64,000 nucleotides of DNA from Clostridia bacterium (GTDB lineage Bacteria; Bacillota; DAOUPZ01), in contig DAOUPZ010000013.1 in assembly GCA_030625885.1 (NCBI GenBank), forward strand, positions 40,006-104,005, in the 5' to 3' direction. The notes under the pieces are model-generated. The model saw only the letters and a list, made by a program, of their open reading frames with translations. It did no database searches and was not told the DNA's origin. Numbering within the stretch: the stretch's first letter is position 1; the number at the start of each line of letters is the position of its first letter. The position numbers and the translations under genes were made by a program. Of the stretch, positions 36,013-46,050 are shown in pieces.

Positions 36013-36345
36013 GCAGGTAGCAAGTAGCTCGCGCCTTTCAGGCGCTTGTGGCAGGTGGGGAAAGAATAAAGATAAAAGATAAAAGATTAAAGATAAAAGA
36101 TTAAAGATGCAAGTGGTAAGTGGCAAGTGGGAAAAGATTGAAAGATTAAGAAGGAAGAGAGAAGAGGAATGATAAAAACCCTAATGCAAGAATGGGGACA
36201 TTCCGGGAGGTACGAGCGGTGTGTCCCCGTTATTGCATGGAAGGATAAAGCAGGAACTATCAAAATAAACCCTACCTGCTACAGCGAGCAAAGCGAGCGT
36301 GCTACCTGCCCTTTAACAACGAAGGTAATACATAACTTTATAATA
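36010..36345. repeat. Repeat-filled gap with GGGGACA palindrome, copy 4
   Basis: Mosaic module GGCAGGTAGCAAGTAGC with a GCGCCTTTCAGGCGC hairpin (36029-36045); simple repeat AAAGATTAAAGATAAAAGAT; REP-like palindrome 36184-36238 (17-base arms, one mismatch, spacer in reverse orientation to the copy at 17724); then CCTACCTGCTACAGCGAGC, AAAGCGAGCGTGCTACCTG. No promoter or gene is evident, so eno may be read through from gpmI or have a promoter inside the repeats. Confidence 0.75.
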
Positions 36346-36368
36346 CAACTTTCAGGAGGTATGAGTAA

Positions 36369-37655
<1,287 letters not shown>

Positions 37656-37728
37656 ATAGTTCTTGTCAATCTTTGTCCCTTATGATAAAATATTCCCGTT
37701 ACTTAAATACAGTGCAGGGGGTGGAACA

Positions 37729-37959
37729 ATGAGCATAGCCGTAAAAGTACTGCACGTTTTAATATGTGTGGTTCTCATCGGAGGGGTATTACTACAGTCT
37801 GGTAATGATGCAGGTTTGTCCGGTTCGATTGCCGGTGGGGCAGAAGCTGTTTTAGGCAAGAAAAAAGGGCGTGGAATTGATCAGACACTTGATAAATTGA
37901 CGACAGTTGTTGCTATTATTTTTATGATTACCAGTATCATTCTTGTTGCTGTCGTTTAA
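37729..37959 (+). CDS. secG: Preprotein translocase subunit SecG
   Basis: 76 residues, two membrane helices (VLHVLICVVLIGGVLLQ and VVAIIFMITSIILVAVV) joined by the typical GNDAGLSGSIAGGAEAVLGKKKGRGID loop, with the Sec loop signature GLSG...G. Start ATG 37729 follows AGGGGGTG; the frame extends upstream but lacks a signal. It associates with SecYE in the membrane. The eno-secG order is common in Firmicutes. Confidence 0.92.
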   Translation: MSIAVKVLHVLICVVLIGGVLLQSGNDAGLSGSIAGGAEAVLGKKKGRGIDQTLDKLTTVVAIIFMITSIILVAVV

Positions 37960-37973
37960 AACTTTTGTTCCCT

Positions 37974-37999
37974 AAGCGTCCTCAGCTGGGCGCTTTTGG
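37974..37999 (+). terminator. Weak hairpin terminator after secG
   Basis: AAGCGTCC-TCAGCT-GGGCGCTTTT, with a short T-run. Confidence 0.55.
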
Positions 38000-38074
38000 T
38001 TTGTAGATTATGAATATAAGGGATAAGAAAAAAATAATGCGTTGCTTATCCCAAAGTTTAGGAGGAGGAAAGAA

Positions 38075-40036
38075 ATGGAATCAAATGTTATTTTCAGTGC
38101 ATTAGGTATGGGGATTGTTGCCCTGCTATTTGCATGGTTTTTGTCAAGTTACATTAGTAAGCAACCGGTAGGAAATGATCGGATGAAAGAAATTGCTGAT
38201 GCGATTCATGAAGGAGCGATGGCCTTTTTACAGAGAGAGTATAAGGCAATTGCAGTTGTAACAGTGGTATTATTTGTAGCGTTATTTTTCTTAATTGACC
38301 AACGAACTTCCGTTGCCTTTATCTGTGGGGCAATTTGTTCTGTTCTTGCGGGTTATATCGGCATGAATGTAGCAACAAAAGCGAATGTGCGGACGGCTAA
38401 TGCAGCGCAGGAAGGTCAAAACAAAGCACTCGGTATTGCTTTTTCCGGTGGTGCTGTAATGGGTCTTAGCGTGGTTGGTTTGGGTCTTGCTGGTTTGAGT
38501 ATTGTTTATTATGTATTTAAAGATCCTGCTATCGTCAATGGTTTTGGTTTAGGTGCCAGTTCTATTGCATTATTTGGCCGTGTAGGCGGTGGGATTTATA
38601 CGAAAGCAGCCGATGTAGGGGCTGACTTGGTAGGTAAAGTAGAAGCAGGTATTCCTGAAGACGATCCTAGAAACCCTGCAGTTATTGCTGATAACGTAGG
38701 AGATAATGTAGGTGACGTTGCAGGTATGGGTGCCGACCTTTTTGAATCTTATGTGGGTTCTATTATTGCGTCCATGGCAATTGGGGCTACGGTTTTCGGA
38801 CTTAACGGTATTTTATTACCCTTTGCTATTGCTGCAGCCGGTATTTTATCTGCTATTATTGGTACTCGTTTTGTAAAGACAGGCGAAGGAAGCAGCCCGC
38901 ATAAGGCGCTGGCTAACGGAACCTATATTAGTGGTATTTTAGCTATCATTGCTTCTTATTTCTTAATTAATAGTATTATTGGTGATATGGGCGTTTTTTA
39001 TGCTGTTATCGCCGGATTGATTTCTGGTGTTATTGTTGGTCAAATAACCGAATATTACACTTCTGGTGATCGTAAACCCGTTCAAAGTATTGCTTCAGCT
39101 TCTCAAACCGGTCCAGCTACTAATATTATTACTGGATTGGCAGTGGGTATGAAGAGTACGGCTTTACCAATCCTTACGATTGCGATTGCTATTTTCATTG
39201 CTTATCAACAAGCAGAATTATATGGTATTGCTTTAGCAGCTGTAGGGATGCTATCCACTGCAGCAATGACTGTTGCTGTAGATGCTTATGGTCCTATTGC
39301 GGATAATGCGGGTGGGATTGCGGAAATGGCGGAATTGGATCCTGCCGTTCGAAAGGTTACAGATACGTTGGATGCTGTAGGAAATACAACGGCTGCCGTA
39401 GGTAAAGGATTTGCAATTGGTTCTGCAGCTTTAACTTCTTTGGCGTTATTCTCGGCTTATGCTAATGCGGTTCAATTATCTAGCATTAATATTATGGATT
39501 CCCGTGTCATCATTGGGATGCTCATCGGTGGTATGTTGCCTTTCTTCTTCTCTGCAATTACAATGGAAGCAGTAGGGAAAGCAGCCTTCGAAATGATTGA
39601 AGAAGTAAGACGTCAATTCAAAGAAATTCCTGGTCTTATGGAAGGAAAAGCAAAACCAGACCATAAACGTTGTGTAGATATCAGTACAAGTGCAGCTTTA
39701 AAAGAAATGATTATCCCTGGTTTATTGGCTGTTGTTGCACCATTACTGACTGGCGTTATTTTGGGTAAAGAAGCATTAGGCGGTTTGCTTGCGGGTGCTT
39801 TGGTTGCTGGTGTATTATTGGCAATTATGATGGCTAATGCCGGCGGAGCCTGGGATAATGCGAAAAAATATGTGGAAGAAGGACATTATGGCGGAAAAGG
39901 AACCGATACCCATTCAGCAGCTGTTGTAGGGGATACGGTAGGTGACCCGTTCAAAGATACTTCTGGTCCTTCCATCAATATCCTAATTAAATTAATGACA
40001 ATTGTATCATTAGTATTTGCACCATTATTTATGTAG
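38075..40036 (+). CDS. hppA: Membrane-bound ion-pumping pyrophosphatase
   Basis: 653 residues, about 16 helices. Pyrophosphate site [20 protein letters not shown] followed by [18 protein letters not shown], and the C-terminal [15 protein letters not shown]. The determinant position reads GNTTAA (Ala), so it is of the K+-dependent subfamily. Whether it pumps H+ or Na+ cannot be told from this sequence by eye. Start ATG 38075 with AGGAGGAGG. It conserves energy from pyrophosphate, common in energy-limited fermenters and acetogens. A Na+-pumping type would support the four Na+ symporters in this window. Confidence 0.95.
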   Translation: MESNVIFSALGMGIVALLFAWFLSSYISKQPVGNDRMKEIADAIHEGAMAFLQREYKAIAVVTVVLFVALFFLIDQRTSVAFICGAICSVLAGYIGMNVATKANVRTANAAQEGQNKALGIAFSGGAVMGLSVVGLGLAGLSIVYYVFKDPAIVNGFGLGASSIALFGRVGGGIYTKAADVGADLVGKVEAGIPEDDPRNPAVIADNVGDNVGDVAGMGADLFESYVGSIIASMAIGATVFGLNGILLPFAIAAAGILSAIIGTRFVKTGEGSSPHKALANGTYISGILAIIASYFLINSIIGDMGVFYAVIAGLISGVIVGQITEYYTSGDRKPVQSIASASQTGPATNIITGLAVGMKSTALPILTIAIAIFIAYQQAELYGIALAAVGMLSTAAMTVAVDAYGPIADNAGGIAEMAELDPAVRKVTDTLDAVGNTTAAVGKGFAIGSAALTSLALFSAYANAVQLSSINIMDSRVIIGMLIGGMLPFFFSAITMEAVGKAAFEMIEEVRRQFKEIPGLMEGKAKPDHKRCVDISTSAALKEMIIPGLLAVVAPLLTGVILGKEALGGLLAGALVAGVLLAIMMANAGGAWDNAKKYVEEGHYGGKGTDTHSAAVVGDTVGDPFKDTSGPSINILIKLMTIVSLVFAPLFM

Positions 40037-40047
40037 TAAGTGATAAA

Positions 40048-40079
40048 ACGTCGTACCAAAAGGTACGGCGTTTTTTTTA
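40048..40079 (+). terminator. Rho-independent terminator of hppA
   Basis: ACGTCGTACC-AAAA-GGTACGGCGT followed by TTTTTTT. Confidence 0.9.
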
Positions 40080-40137
40080 TGTTATCTTTATTCTTTTTCT
40101 TTCCCCTTTCAGCGACCATCGGGAGCGGCCTTTCCCC

Positions 40138-40166
40138 TGAAAAACAGCCGTTAGGCTGTTTTTCTT
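40138..40166. terminator. Terminator of the GerAB-like gene, overlapping its stop
   Basis: AAAAACAGCC-GTTA-GGCTGTTTTT; the stop codon at 40151-40153 lies within the hairpin, so the last codons are part of it. Preceded by a short mosaic module TTTCAGCGACCATCGGGAGC. Confidence 0.7.
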
Positions 40167-41239
40167 ACTTTAGCGATAATGAGCAAGACAATCGGGACAC
40201 CAATTGCAAACATAAGACCGTATTTTCCAATAAAAGCACCCATGGCAAAAACGAGAGCAATGTTATTGGGGAGGAGTGTAAGCAAATAGATGAACGGCAT
40301 GATAAAATACAGGATCGGCTTAGATTCTTCAAAATGGATGACTTGTGCCATGATTTGTACTAAAAAGTGTAGAAGTATAATGGAGGATGTAAAAGCAGCA
40401 GTGGTCCAGGCGGCGAGAAAAATGGCTTCTTGGTTTTCAATTATTCCTCCTGGAAAATCAATCATTTGAGTTGCTATGACCATAGGCCAGATAATCTTTT
40501 TTAGATCAGTAGCGCCGAAAAGTGCTGAGCTTATGATCATAATAAAGACATACAGTAACGTAATCATGCTAATGGCTGTGATGCTATTCTTTATTGCGTT
40601 CTGTGGTTTTGCTAGATACGGTACAATAAACAACACAATTTCAAATCCTAAATAGATCGAGAAGCTATTAATAATGGCTTTTAGCATCTCTGGCCATGGT
40701 GTCTGGAAAAATGGATGCAGACGGGCAAAGTCAAGGTGGGGAACCATTGAAAGGCCTAGAATAAAGACGATTGAAATGATGATCGGAAATAAAAATTGGC
40801 AGGTGCGGGAAATGACTTCAATGCCTCCCCGTGTTCCGAAGACAGTAGCCCATATGTAAAAAATTAAAATAGCTTCAATAGGGGTACTGCCTAACAGGTA
40901 AAGTTTAGTGACTTCGCAAAAGGCACGGGCCATATAGGCGCAATAATAGAAAAAGTAGAAAATGAAACTAATGGTTAATAATAAACCAATCCATTTTCCT
41001 ACGATTGTTCTTGAAAATGTCGTAAACGTATGTCGCGGAAACATTAAAGCGAGCTTTGTCAGAAAATACGCAGCAACAATGGATAACAGTCCCCCCACTA
41101 TAATGACAAACCAGGCATCATTTCCCGCTGCTTCTGCAGCAGCCCTGGGTATAAAGAGAACACCCGGTCCGACTAAAACGGAGGCAATTAATAACGTATA
41201 TTGAATGGGAGATATTCTATCGTTTTCATTTACTTTCAT
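40151..41239 (-). CDS. GerAB-type endospore germination permease (APC fold)
   Basis: 362 residues, ten membrane helices, spore germination/ArcD-ProY-like amino acid permease family ([23 protein letters not shown] at the N terminus). Start ATG 41239 has AAGGAGT upstream; the frame is open further but unlikely to be used. GerAB subunits bind the germinant amino acid inside the inner spore membrane and act with GerAA and GerAC, but neither is adjacent here. It is therefore an orphan B subunit or a related transporter. Sigma-G control is expected but not visible. Confidence 0.8.
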   Translation of the reverse strand: MKVNENDRISPIQYTLLIASVLVGPGVLFIPRAAAEAAGNDAWFVIIVGGLLSIVAAYFLTKLALMFPRHTFTTFSRTIVGKWIGLLLTISFIFYFFYYCAYMARAFCEVTKLYLLGSTPIEAILIFYIWATVFGTRGGIEVISRTCQFLFPIIISIVFILGLSMVPHLDFARLHPFFQTPWPEMLKAIINSFSIYLGFEIVLFIVPYLAKPQNAIKNSITAISMITLLYVFIMIISSALFGATDLKKIIWPMVIATQMIDFPGGIIENQEAIFLAAWTTAAFTSSIILLHFLVQIMAQVIHFEESKPILYFIMPFIYLLTLLPNNIALVFAMGAFIGKYGLMFAIGVPIVLLIIAKVRKTA

Positions 41240-41450
41240 ATTAATGACTCCTTCACTAAAATGAGCTTGTTTTATCTTTTCCAAATAAAGAAGCATTATG
41301 CAGAGGGTTATGCTAGATGAGACGTATTAACGAGAGGAAAACCTGTAATGTAAGTTTTTTGTTGCGTTACATATAGTTATAAAAACATGACTTAATGGAA
41401 GGTATTTCTAATATTATATAGAATCTTGTTATTGATGGTGCGTTTTTAAA

Positions 41451-42857
41451 ATGACTAATAAAATGAACAAGGATGTGAAGCAGTTGCAATCTATGATACA
41501 ATTAATCTTAGATCTGATTAACAGCATGGCTGTTATTGTGGTTCTCGCTTATGTTTTAACACGCAGCGAATTTTACAATCAAGTTTTGGAAAATAAGGTA
41601 ACGGTTAAAAACCGGGCATGTCTGATCTTGATTTTTGGGGTCTTTTCTATATATGGCACCCTGAGAGGGATTGAGATGATGGGCGCTATTGCGAATATCC
41701 GTGACTTAGGACCGACCATTGCCGGGTTGGTGGGTGGTCCTATGGTTGGAATAGGTGCAGGATTGATTGGGGGGATTCATCGCTACTCTCTGGGGGGATT
41801 TACGGTAGAAGCGTGTTCTTTATCCACCGTTTTGGCAGGCTTAATTGGGGGATGGATTTACCAATTAAGAAAAGGAAAATTTGTGGGCGTATCCGGTGCC
41901 ATTCTGTTATCTGTTGGCATAGAACTACTCCACTTTGCGCTTGCTTTGCTTCTTAGCCATCCATTTTCTCAGGCATGGGTGCTGGTACAAAAAGTAATTG
42001 TGCCTATGGTTATTGCCAACGGATTGGGCATGGGTATTTTTGCATTTATGATTGTCAATTTGCTTAAAGAACGTGAGACAGAGGCAGCTAAGCGCTTGAT
42101 TGAAGGGGAATTGCAAGTGGCCCGTCAGATTCAGCAAAGTATTGTACCTCATATTTTTCCCGCATTTCCGGAACGGCCTGAGTTTGAAGTTCATGCGATT
42201 CTGGAGCCGGCGAAAGAAGTGGGGGGCGATTTTTATGATTTTTTCTTTATGGATGATGATCACCTTTTCTTTGTTGTGGGAGATGTTTCTGGCAAAGGCG
42301 TTCCAGCGTCTTTGTTTATGGCAGTGACACGAACTTTACTACGGGCAAAAGCTGAACAGGGAATGGGCCCGGATGAAATTTTGTCCAGTGTTAACAACGA
42401 GCTTTGCCGGGACAATGATACGGGAATGTTTGTAACCATTTTTTGTGGGATTCTTGATATACACTCAGGAGAAGTGATATACAGCTGCGGTGGGCATGAT
42501 TCACCTTTCGTGAGGGATCAAGAAGGCAGAGTGGAAGTGCTTCCACCCGCAAAAGGGCCGGCACTGGGGGCCATGGAAGATATGGTTTTCCAGAGTAAAG
42601 GGTATGTCCTGCAAAAAGGGAAAACACTGATTCTTTATACGGATGGTGTAACCGAGGCGATGAGCCGGACGGAAGATTTTTGGGGTAAGGAGGGATTGAT
42701 GGATTCCCTATGTGGTATCAGAGAAATAGCAGCTTCTAGTATAACTTCTAAAATATTAGGGGATGTGCGTCATTTTGCAGTAGATACTTCACAGTATGAT
42801 GATATTACGATTTTAGCATTAACTTATTTAAAGGAGGATGATGGAATTGAAAATTAA
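41451..42857 (+). CDS. Membrane-bound SpoIIE/RsbU-type PP2C phosphatase with 5TM-LytS sensor
   Basis: 468 residues. A 5TMR-LYT domain (TIAGLVGGPMVGIGAGLIGGI, then HRYSLGG near residue 105) covers the first 200 residues, followed by a linker (ERETEAAKRLIEGELQVARQIQ) and a SpoIIE phosphatase domain with EVGGDFYDFF, FVVGDVSGKGVPASLFMA, YSCGGHDSPFV and YTDGVTEAM plus SQYDDITILAL: all metal-binding Asp residues are present. It dephosphorylates a STAS anti-anti-sigma partner, presumably the next gene, on sensing a membrane signal. The next start overlaps its end. Confidence 0.9.
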   Translation: MTNKMNKDVKQLQSMIQLILDLINSMAVIVVLAYVLTRSEFYNQVLENKVTVKNRACLILIFGVFSIYGTLRGIEMMGAIANIRDLGPTIAGLVGGPMVGIGAGLIGGIHRYSLGGFTVEACSLSTVLAGLIGGWIYQLRKGKFVGVSGAILLSVGIELLHFALALLLSHPFSQAWVLVQKVIVPMVIANGLGMGIFAFMIVNLLKERETEAAKRLIEGELQVARQIQQSIVPHIFPAFPERPEFEVHAILEPAKEVGGDFYDFFFMDDDHLFFVVGDVSGKGVPASLFMAVTRTLLRAKAEQGMGPDEILSSVNNELCRDNDTGMFVTIFCGILDIHSGEVIYSCGGHDSPFVRDQEGRVEVLPPAKGPALGAMEDMVFQSKGYVLQKGKTLILYTDGVTEAMSRTEDFWGKEGLMDSLCGIREIAASSITSKILGDVRHFAVDTSQYDDITILALTYLKEDDGIEN

Positions 42858-43182
42858 TATAGCAAATGAACAGGATTATAGTGTGATTACAGTGACGGGG
42901 CGGCTTGATACAGTGACAGCACCGGATTTTGAGAAGGAATGTGCGGCTTGTAAGGAGACCGAAGCGCAGCGGATCATTCTTGATTTTGCAGCGTTGGATT
43001 ATATTAGCAGTGCGGGTTTAAGATGTATTCTGGCTATGGCTAAGAAAATTAAAAAGACCGGCGGCAGTGTGATGCTTTGCGGTATTTCAGGATTGGTTGA
43101 AGAAGTGATTAAGGTATCTGGTTTTGACAGTTTTTTACCAATTTTTGAAAATGTAGAGCAGGCTGTTAGAGGGGAAGCATAA
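42838..43182 (+). CDS. STAS domain anti-sigma factor antagonist
   Basis: 114 residues, SpoIIAA/RsbV-like. The phosphorylatable serine lies in LDYISSAGLRCIL, the usual D-x-SSAGL motif. Overlaps the end of the phosphatase gene by 20 bases; ATG 42838 follows directly on AAAGGAGG (1 base spacing) and TTG 42847 could be the real start. It is phosphorylated by the kinase encoded next and dephosphorylated by the phosphatase before, and when dephosphorylated it frees the partner. Confidence 0.92.
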   Translation: MMELKINIANEQDYSVITVTGRLDTVTAPDFEKECAACKETEAQRIILDFAALDYISSAGLRCILAMAKKIKKTGGSVMLCGISGLVEEVIKVSGFDSFLPIFENVEQAVRGEA

Positions 43183-43183
43183 G

Positions 43184-43591
43184 ATGGCTGGTAAACAGGA
43201 CCAACGCATTTTTCCAGCCAGAATTGATGTGATTCCTGAGGTGATGGATTATGTCAGCCATGCTGCCGAAAAGGCAGCGCTTCATCCCAAACGCGTCATG
43301 CACATTCAACTGGCAATAGATGAAGCAATGGCCAATATTTGCAATTATGCTTACCAAACACCCCCTGGGGAAGTGTTGGTACGGATCCAGGATAAAGAGG
43401 GGCATTTTATGGTGGAAATGATTGACGAAGGGATTCCCTTTGACCCTCTGAATATGGAAGAACCGGATACTCAGGTAGGTCTTGAGGAACGGGAAGTAGG
43501 GGGATTGGGTATTTTTCTCTTGCGCCAGGTGATGCAGGAAGTGCGTTATCGTCGAGAAGGAAAGCAGAATATACTGACCTTTGTGGTGTAG
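43184..43591 (+). CDS. RsbW/SpoIIAB-like serine kinase (HATPase domain)
   Basis: 135 residues with the GHKL ATPase pattern: IDEAMANICNYAY (N box), MIDEGIPFDP (G1) and REVGGLGIFLLRQVM (G2). It starts two bases after the STAS stop. In such modules the kinase both phosphorylates STAS and holds a sigma factor or another target. No sigma factor gene is present on either side, so the output could be a distant sigma factor, a cyclase or another protein. The divergently placed PAS-GGDEF gene follows after 172 bases. Confidence 0.9.
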   Translation: MAGKQDQRIFPARIDVIPEVMDYVSHAAEKAALHPKRVMHIQLAIDEAMANICNYAYQTPPGEVLVRIQDKEGHFMVEMIDEGIPFDPLNMEEPDTQVGLEEREVGGLGIFLLRQVMQEVRYRREGKQNILTFVV

Positions 43592-43599
43592 AAATAAAG

Positions 43600-43690
43600 C
43601 AGGTAGCAGGTAGGAAAAGATAAATTACGTGGAAAGAGGAAAGAACGCAGCCTTTGGCTGCTGAACGAGGAACGAAAAAGATTGATCTAA
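43600..43690. repeat. Mosaic intergenic repeat
   Basis: GCAGGTAGCAGGTAGGAAAAG, then CGTGGAAAGAGGAAAGAACG with hairpin GCAGCC-TTT-GGCTGC and TGAACGAGGAACGAAAAAG. Confidence 0.75.
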
Positions 43691-43763
43691 GGCTTAAGGC
43701 TAAAGGGAAATTCAAAAGATTTTTTATTCTTTGTTTTTAGCCTTGAGCATTAAGCCGTTTTTT

Positions 43764-44714
43764 CTATTCCATGATCTTGTTGCGTCCTGCTTTTTTGGCA
43801 CGGTAGAGTGCTTGGTCTGCGGCAGTGAAAAGGGCTTCAGGTGAATTTTCTTTTGTGGGGTTTATGCAGGCCAGACCAAGAGTGATGGTTACTATGCCGA
43901 TAGGTGAACAAGGGTGTGTTATATTGAGGTCAATAACACCTTGTTTTATTTTTTTTGTGATCTGGTGTGCAGCTTCTCCATGGGTTTTAGGTAATATGAC
44001 AGCGAATTCATCACCACCGTAGCGAGCCAGGAAATCACTGGGCCGTTTGAGTGTTTCCCTTAATACGGCAGCGATCTGAATGAGACATTGGTCTGCATGC
44101 TGATGACCAAACGTATCGTTAAATTCTTTGAAGTAATCCACGTCAATGATGATCAATGACAAGGGTTCCTGGTCGCGCACAGCACATTTCCATTCCCGGC
44201 TTAAAGATTCATCGAAGAACCGTCTGTTAGGAACGTTGGTCAAAGCATCTAGATAAGAAAACTGCTGAAGCTGTGCATTGAGTGTTTTGATTTTGTCCAT
44301 AGCGATACTGGCATCTCTGAGCTCCTGAAGTTCGGTGATATCACTAAATACAGCAACAATTCCGATGGTTTCCACTTCATTTTCAATATTGGCTTTTAAG
44401 AAAGAAGTGGTCAGGAAGAGAGATTTTAATTTTGTTCCGGTATAGAAATCAACAATTTTGTGATGGCTGTTTGAAGATTCGTAAACAGCATCTAAAATGA
44501 CCTGATTAAAATCATCATTTTGAGGATCATCAAAAAATATTTCTACATATTTTCTATTAATGATGTCTGTTTTATGTATTTCCAGTATTTTTTCTCCTGC
44601 TGGATTGATGGAAGTAATTTGTCCATTGCTATCGACTGTCAGAATACCGTCGTGCATATTATCTATGATATGTTTATATATGATGGAACTTTGCATGATT
44701 TTTTGGAATAGCAA
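43764..44714 (-). CDS. PAS-GGDEF diguanylate cyclase
   Basis: 316 residues. N-terminal PAS domain (HIIDNMHDGILTVDSNGQIT, later GIVAVFSDITELQE) to about 135, short coiled linker, then GGDEF from about 155. Active-site RYGGDEF is intact and the inhibitory I-site RPSD is present five residues upstream, so product feedback works, unlike the CHASE4 cyclase at 17778. Soluble, no membrane segments; it may sense redox state or a bound ligand through the PAS domain. It converges on the partner-switching operon. Confidence 0.92.
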   Translation of the reverse strand: MLFQKIMQSSIIYKHIIDNMHDGILTVDSNGQITSINPAGEKILEIHKTDIINRKYVEIFFDDPQNDDFNQVILDAVYESSNSHHKIVDFYTGTKLKSLFLTTSFLKANIENEVETIGIVAVFSDITELQELRDASIAMDKIKTLNAQLQQFSYLDALTNVPNRRFFDESLSREWKCAVRDQEPLSLIIIDVDYFKEFNDTFGHQHADQCLIQIAAVLRETLKRPSDFLARYGGDEFAVILPKTHGEAAHQITKKIKQGVIDLNITHPCSPIGIVTITLGLACINPTKENSPEALFTAADQALYRAKKAGRNKIME

Positions 44715-44830
44715 AGCGTAAACACCTCCAGTTATTTTGGATGCAGCATTAAATAGGTTCTAAGTAATTTCAACATGGATAGCTAAACTTCCTTTAAAGA
44801 ATTGACTAAACAGCAGAGGGTTGTTTTTAA

Positions 44831-44868
44831 AGGCAAAAACGGGGATAATCCCCGTTTTTGCCTTTATT
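44831..44868. terminator. Terminator at the end of the ABC/adaptor operon
   Basis: AAGGCAAAAACGGGGAT-AATCCCCGTTTTTGCCTT arms, with T-runs on both strands; it overlaps the last bases of the adaptor gene. Confidence 0.8.
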
Positions 44869-46036
44869 TTTTCTGGGTTACTTTCTTACCTTCTGCCAGT
44901 TCTTCCTGCTGCGGGTTAAGAATGACAAAGTCTCCTGTTTTTAAACCCTCAATAATCACCACATCTTGTTGATTTTCAAAGCCTTTTTGGACGGGTTGAA
45001 TCATTGCTCTTCTTTCCCGAATGACCCATAATGCGTCACTATTTTCATAAGGAAACAGCGCTGTTTTGGGGACAACCAATCGATTTTCTTCTTGATGGGT
45101 TGTAAATTGAACATCAATAGCATAGCCGGGACGCAGCGTAAGGGTTTTCGGGATGACGGGTTTCACCGTCACTTTGATGCGTTGTTCAATCAAACCCAGT
45201 GTTGATTGCTTTTCGACTGCTGAGGGGGCGATTTTTTCAATCGTTCCTGAGAATAGGGTATCAATGTTCGAGTTGTCTTGGATTAATTCTATCTTCATAC
45301 CGGGTTTCAGGTTAGTGACGTCTTCAGTCAATACATAGACTTCTATATGATAGGCATCATTTTGAAAAAGGGTCATAACCTGAGAGCCAGGTTCAATGAC
45401 CATGCCTTTTTTTACAGACAACTCAGCAATGATACCATCCGCTGGAGCAGAAAGATGATGTTCTTGCATTTGATGTTGTGTTAAATTGATCTGAGCAGCT
45501 AAATTCTCTTTTTGACCCGTATAATATTGAAACGAATCAGATTGTTGCTGTAACGCGTTTTTCGCGGCGTTCAGTTCATTTTGGGCGGTTTCATAGTCAT
45601 TTTGGCTAATTACGCCCTCTTCATGTAATTGTTCCATCCGATTAAAATGAAGGGTCTTGGTGTTCAAATCTTGTTGTGCTTGTTCATATTGAAGTTTTTG
45701 GGTTTTTTGCTCACTGTCAACGCTTTTAAGTTGAGCTTTTAATTGCGCCAATTGAAAGCTTAGTTCCTGGGAATCAAAGGCAATGAGTGAATCCCCTTTT
45801 TTTACTTTTTCCCCTTCTTCAAATGGCAGTCGAAGAACCTTTCCGCCAGAATGGGTATAGATTGGGCTTTCATTAGCCGCTATAACCTTTCCTTCTTCTT
45901 TGAACGTCTTCGCAATAGACCGGGGTTGTATTTTGAGTAAATTGACTTCCAGTGGTTTTGTGCTTTCAAGCAAGATCATTCCTAGAATAACAACAGCAAT
46001 CATGCTTCCTAAAACTATTTTCCACTTTTTCTTCAT
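44864..46036 (-). CDS. HlyD/MacA-type efflux adaptor protein
   Basis: 390 residues. N-terminal membrane anchor (IVLGSMIAVVILGMILL), lipoyl-like half motif (GGKVLRLPFEEGEKVKKGDSL), a long coiled-coil hairpin of about 100 residues (AQLKAQLKSVDSEQKTQK..., NELNAAKNALQQQSD), second lipoyl half (HHLSAPADGIIAELSVKKGM) and beta-barrel domain. Start ATG 46036 with GGAGGTGATCTC. Third gene of an ABC export operon (ATPase, permease, adaptor), 15 bases after the permease stop. In Gram-positive cells it would link the ABC permease to the cell wall face. Confidence 0.88.
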   Translation of the reverse strand: MKKKWKIVLGSMIAVVILGMILLESTKPLEVNLLKIQPRSIAKTFKEEGKVIAANESPIYTHSGGKVLRLPFEEGEKVKKGDSLIAFDSQELSFQLAQLKAQLKSVDSEQKTQKLQYEQAQQDLNTKTLHFNRMEQLHEEGVISQNDYETAQNELNAAKNALQQQSDSFQYYTGQKENLAAQINLTQHQMQEHHLSAPADGIIAELSVKKGMVIEPGSQVMTLFQNDAYHIEVYVLTEDVTNLKPGMKIELIQDNSNIDTLFSGTIEKIAPSAVEKQSTLGLIEQRIKVTVKPVIPKTLTLRPGYAIDVQFTTHQEENRLVVPKTALFPYENSDALWVIRERRAMIQPVQKGFENQQDVVIIEGLKTGDFVILNPQQEELAEGKKVTQKK

Positions 46037-46050
46037 TGAGATCACCTCCA

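Noticed and set aside
40040..40363. Open frame of 107 codons after hppA
   Set aside because: Runs over the hppA terminator and antisense to the permease gene; no family resemblance.
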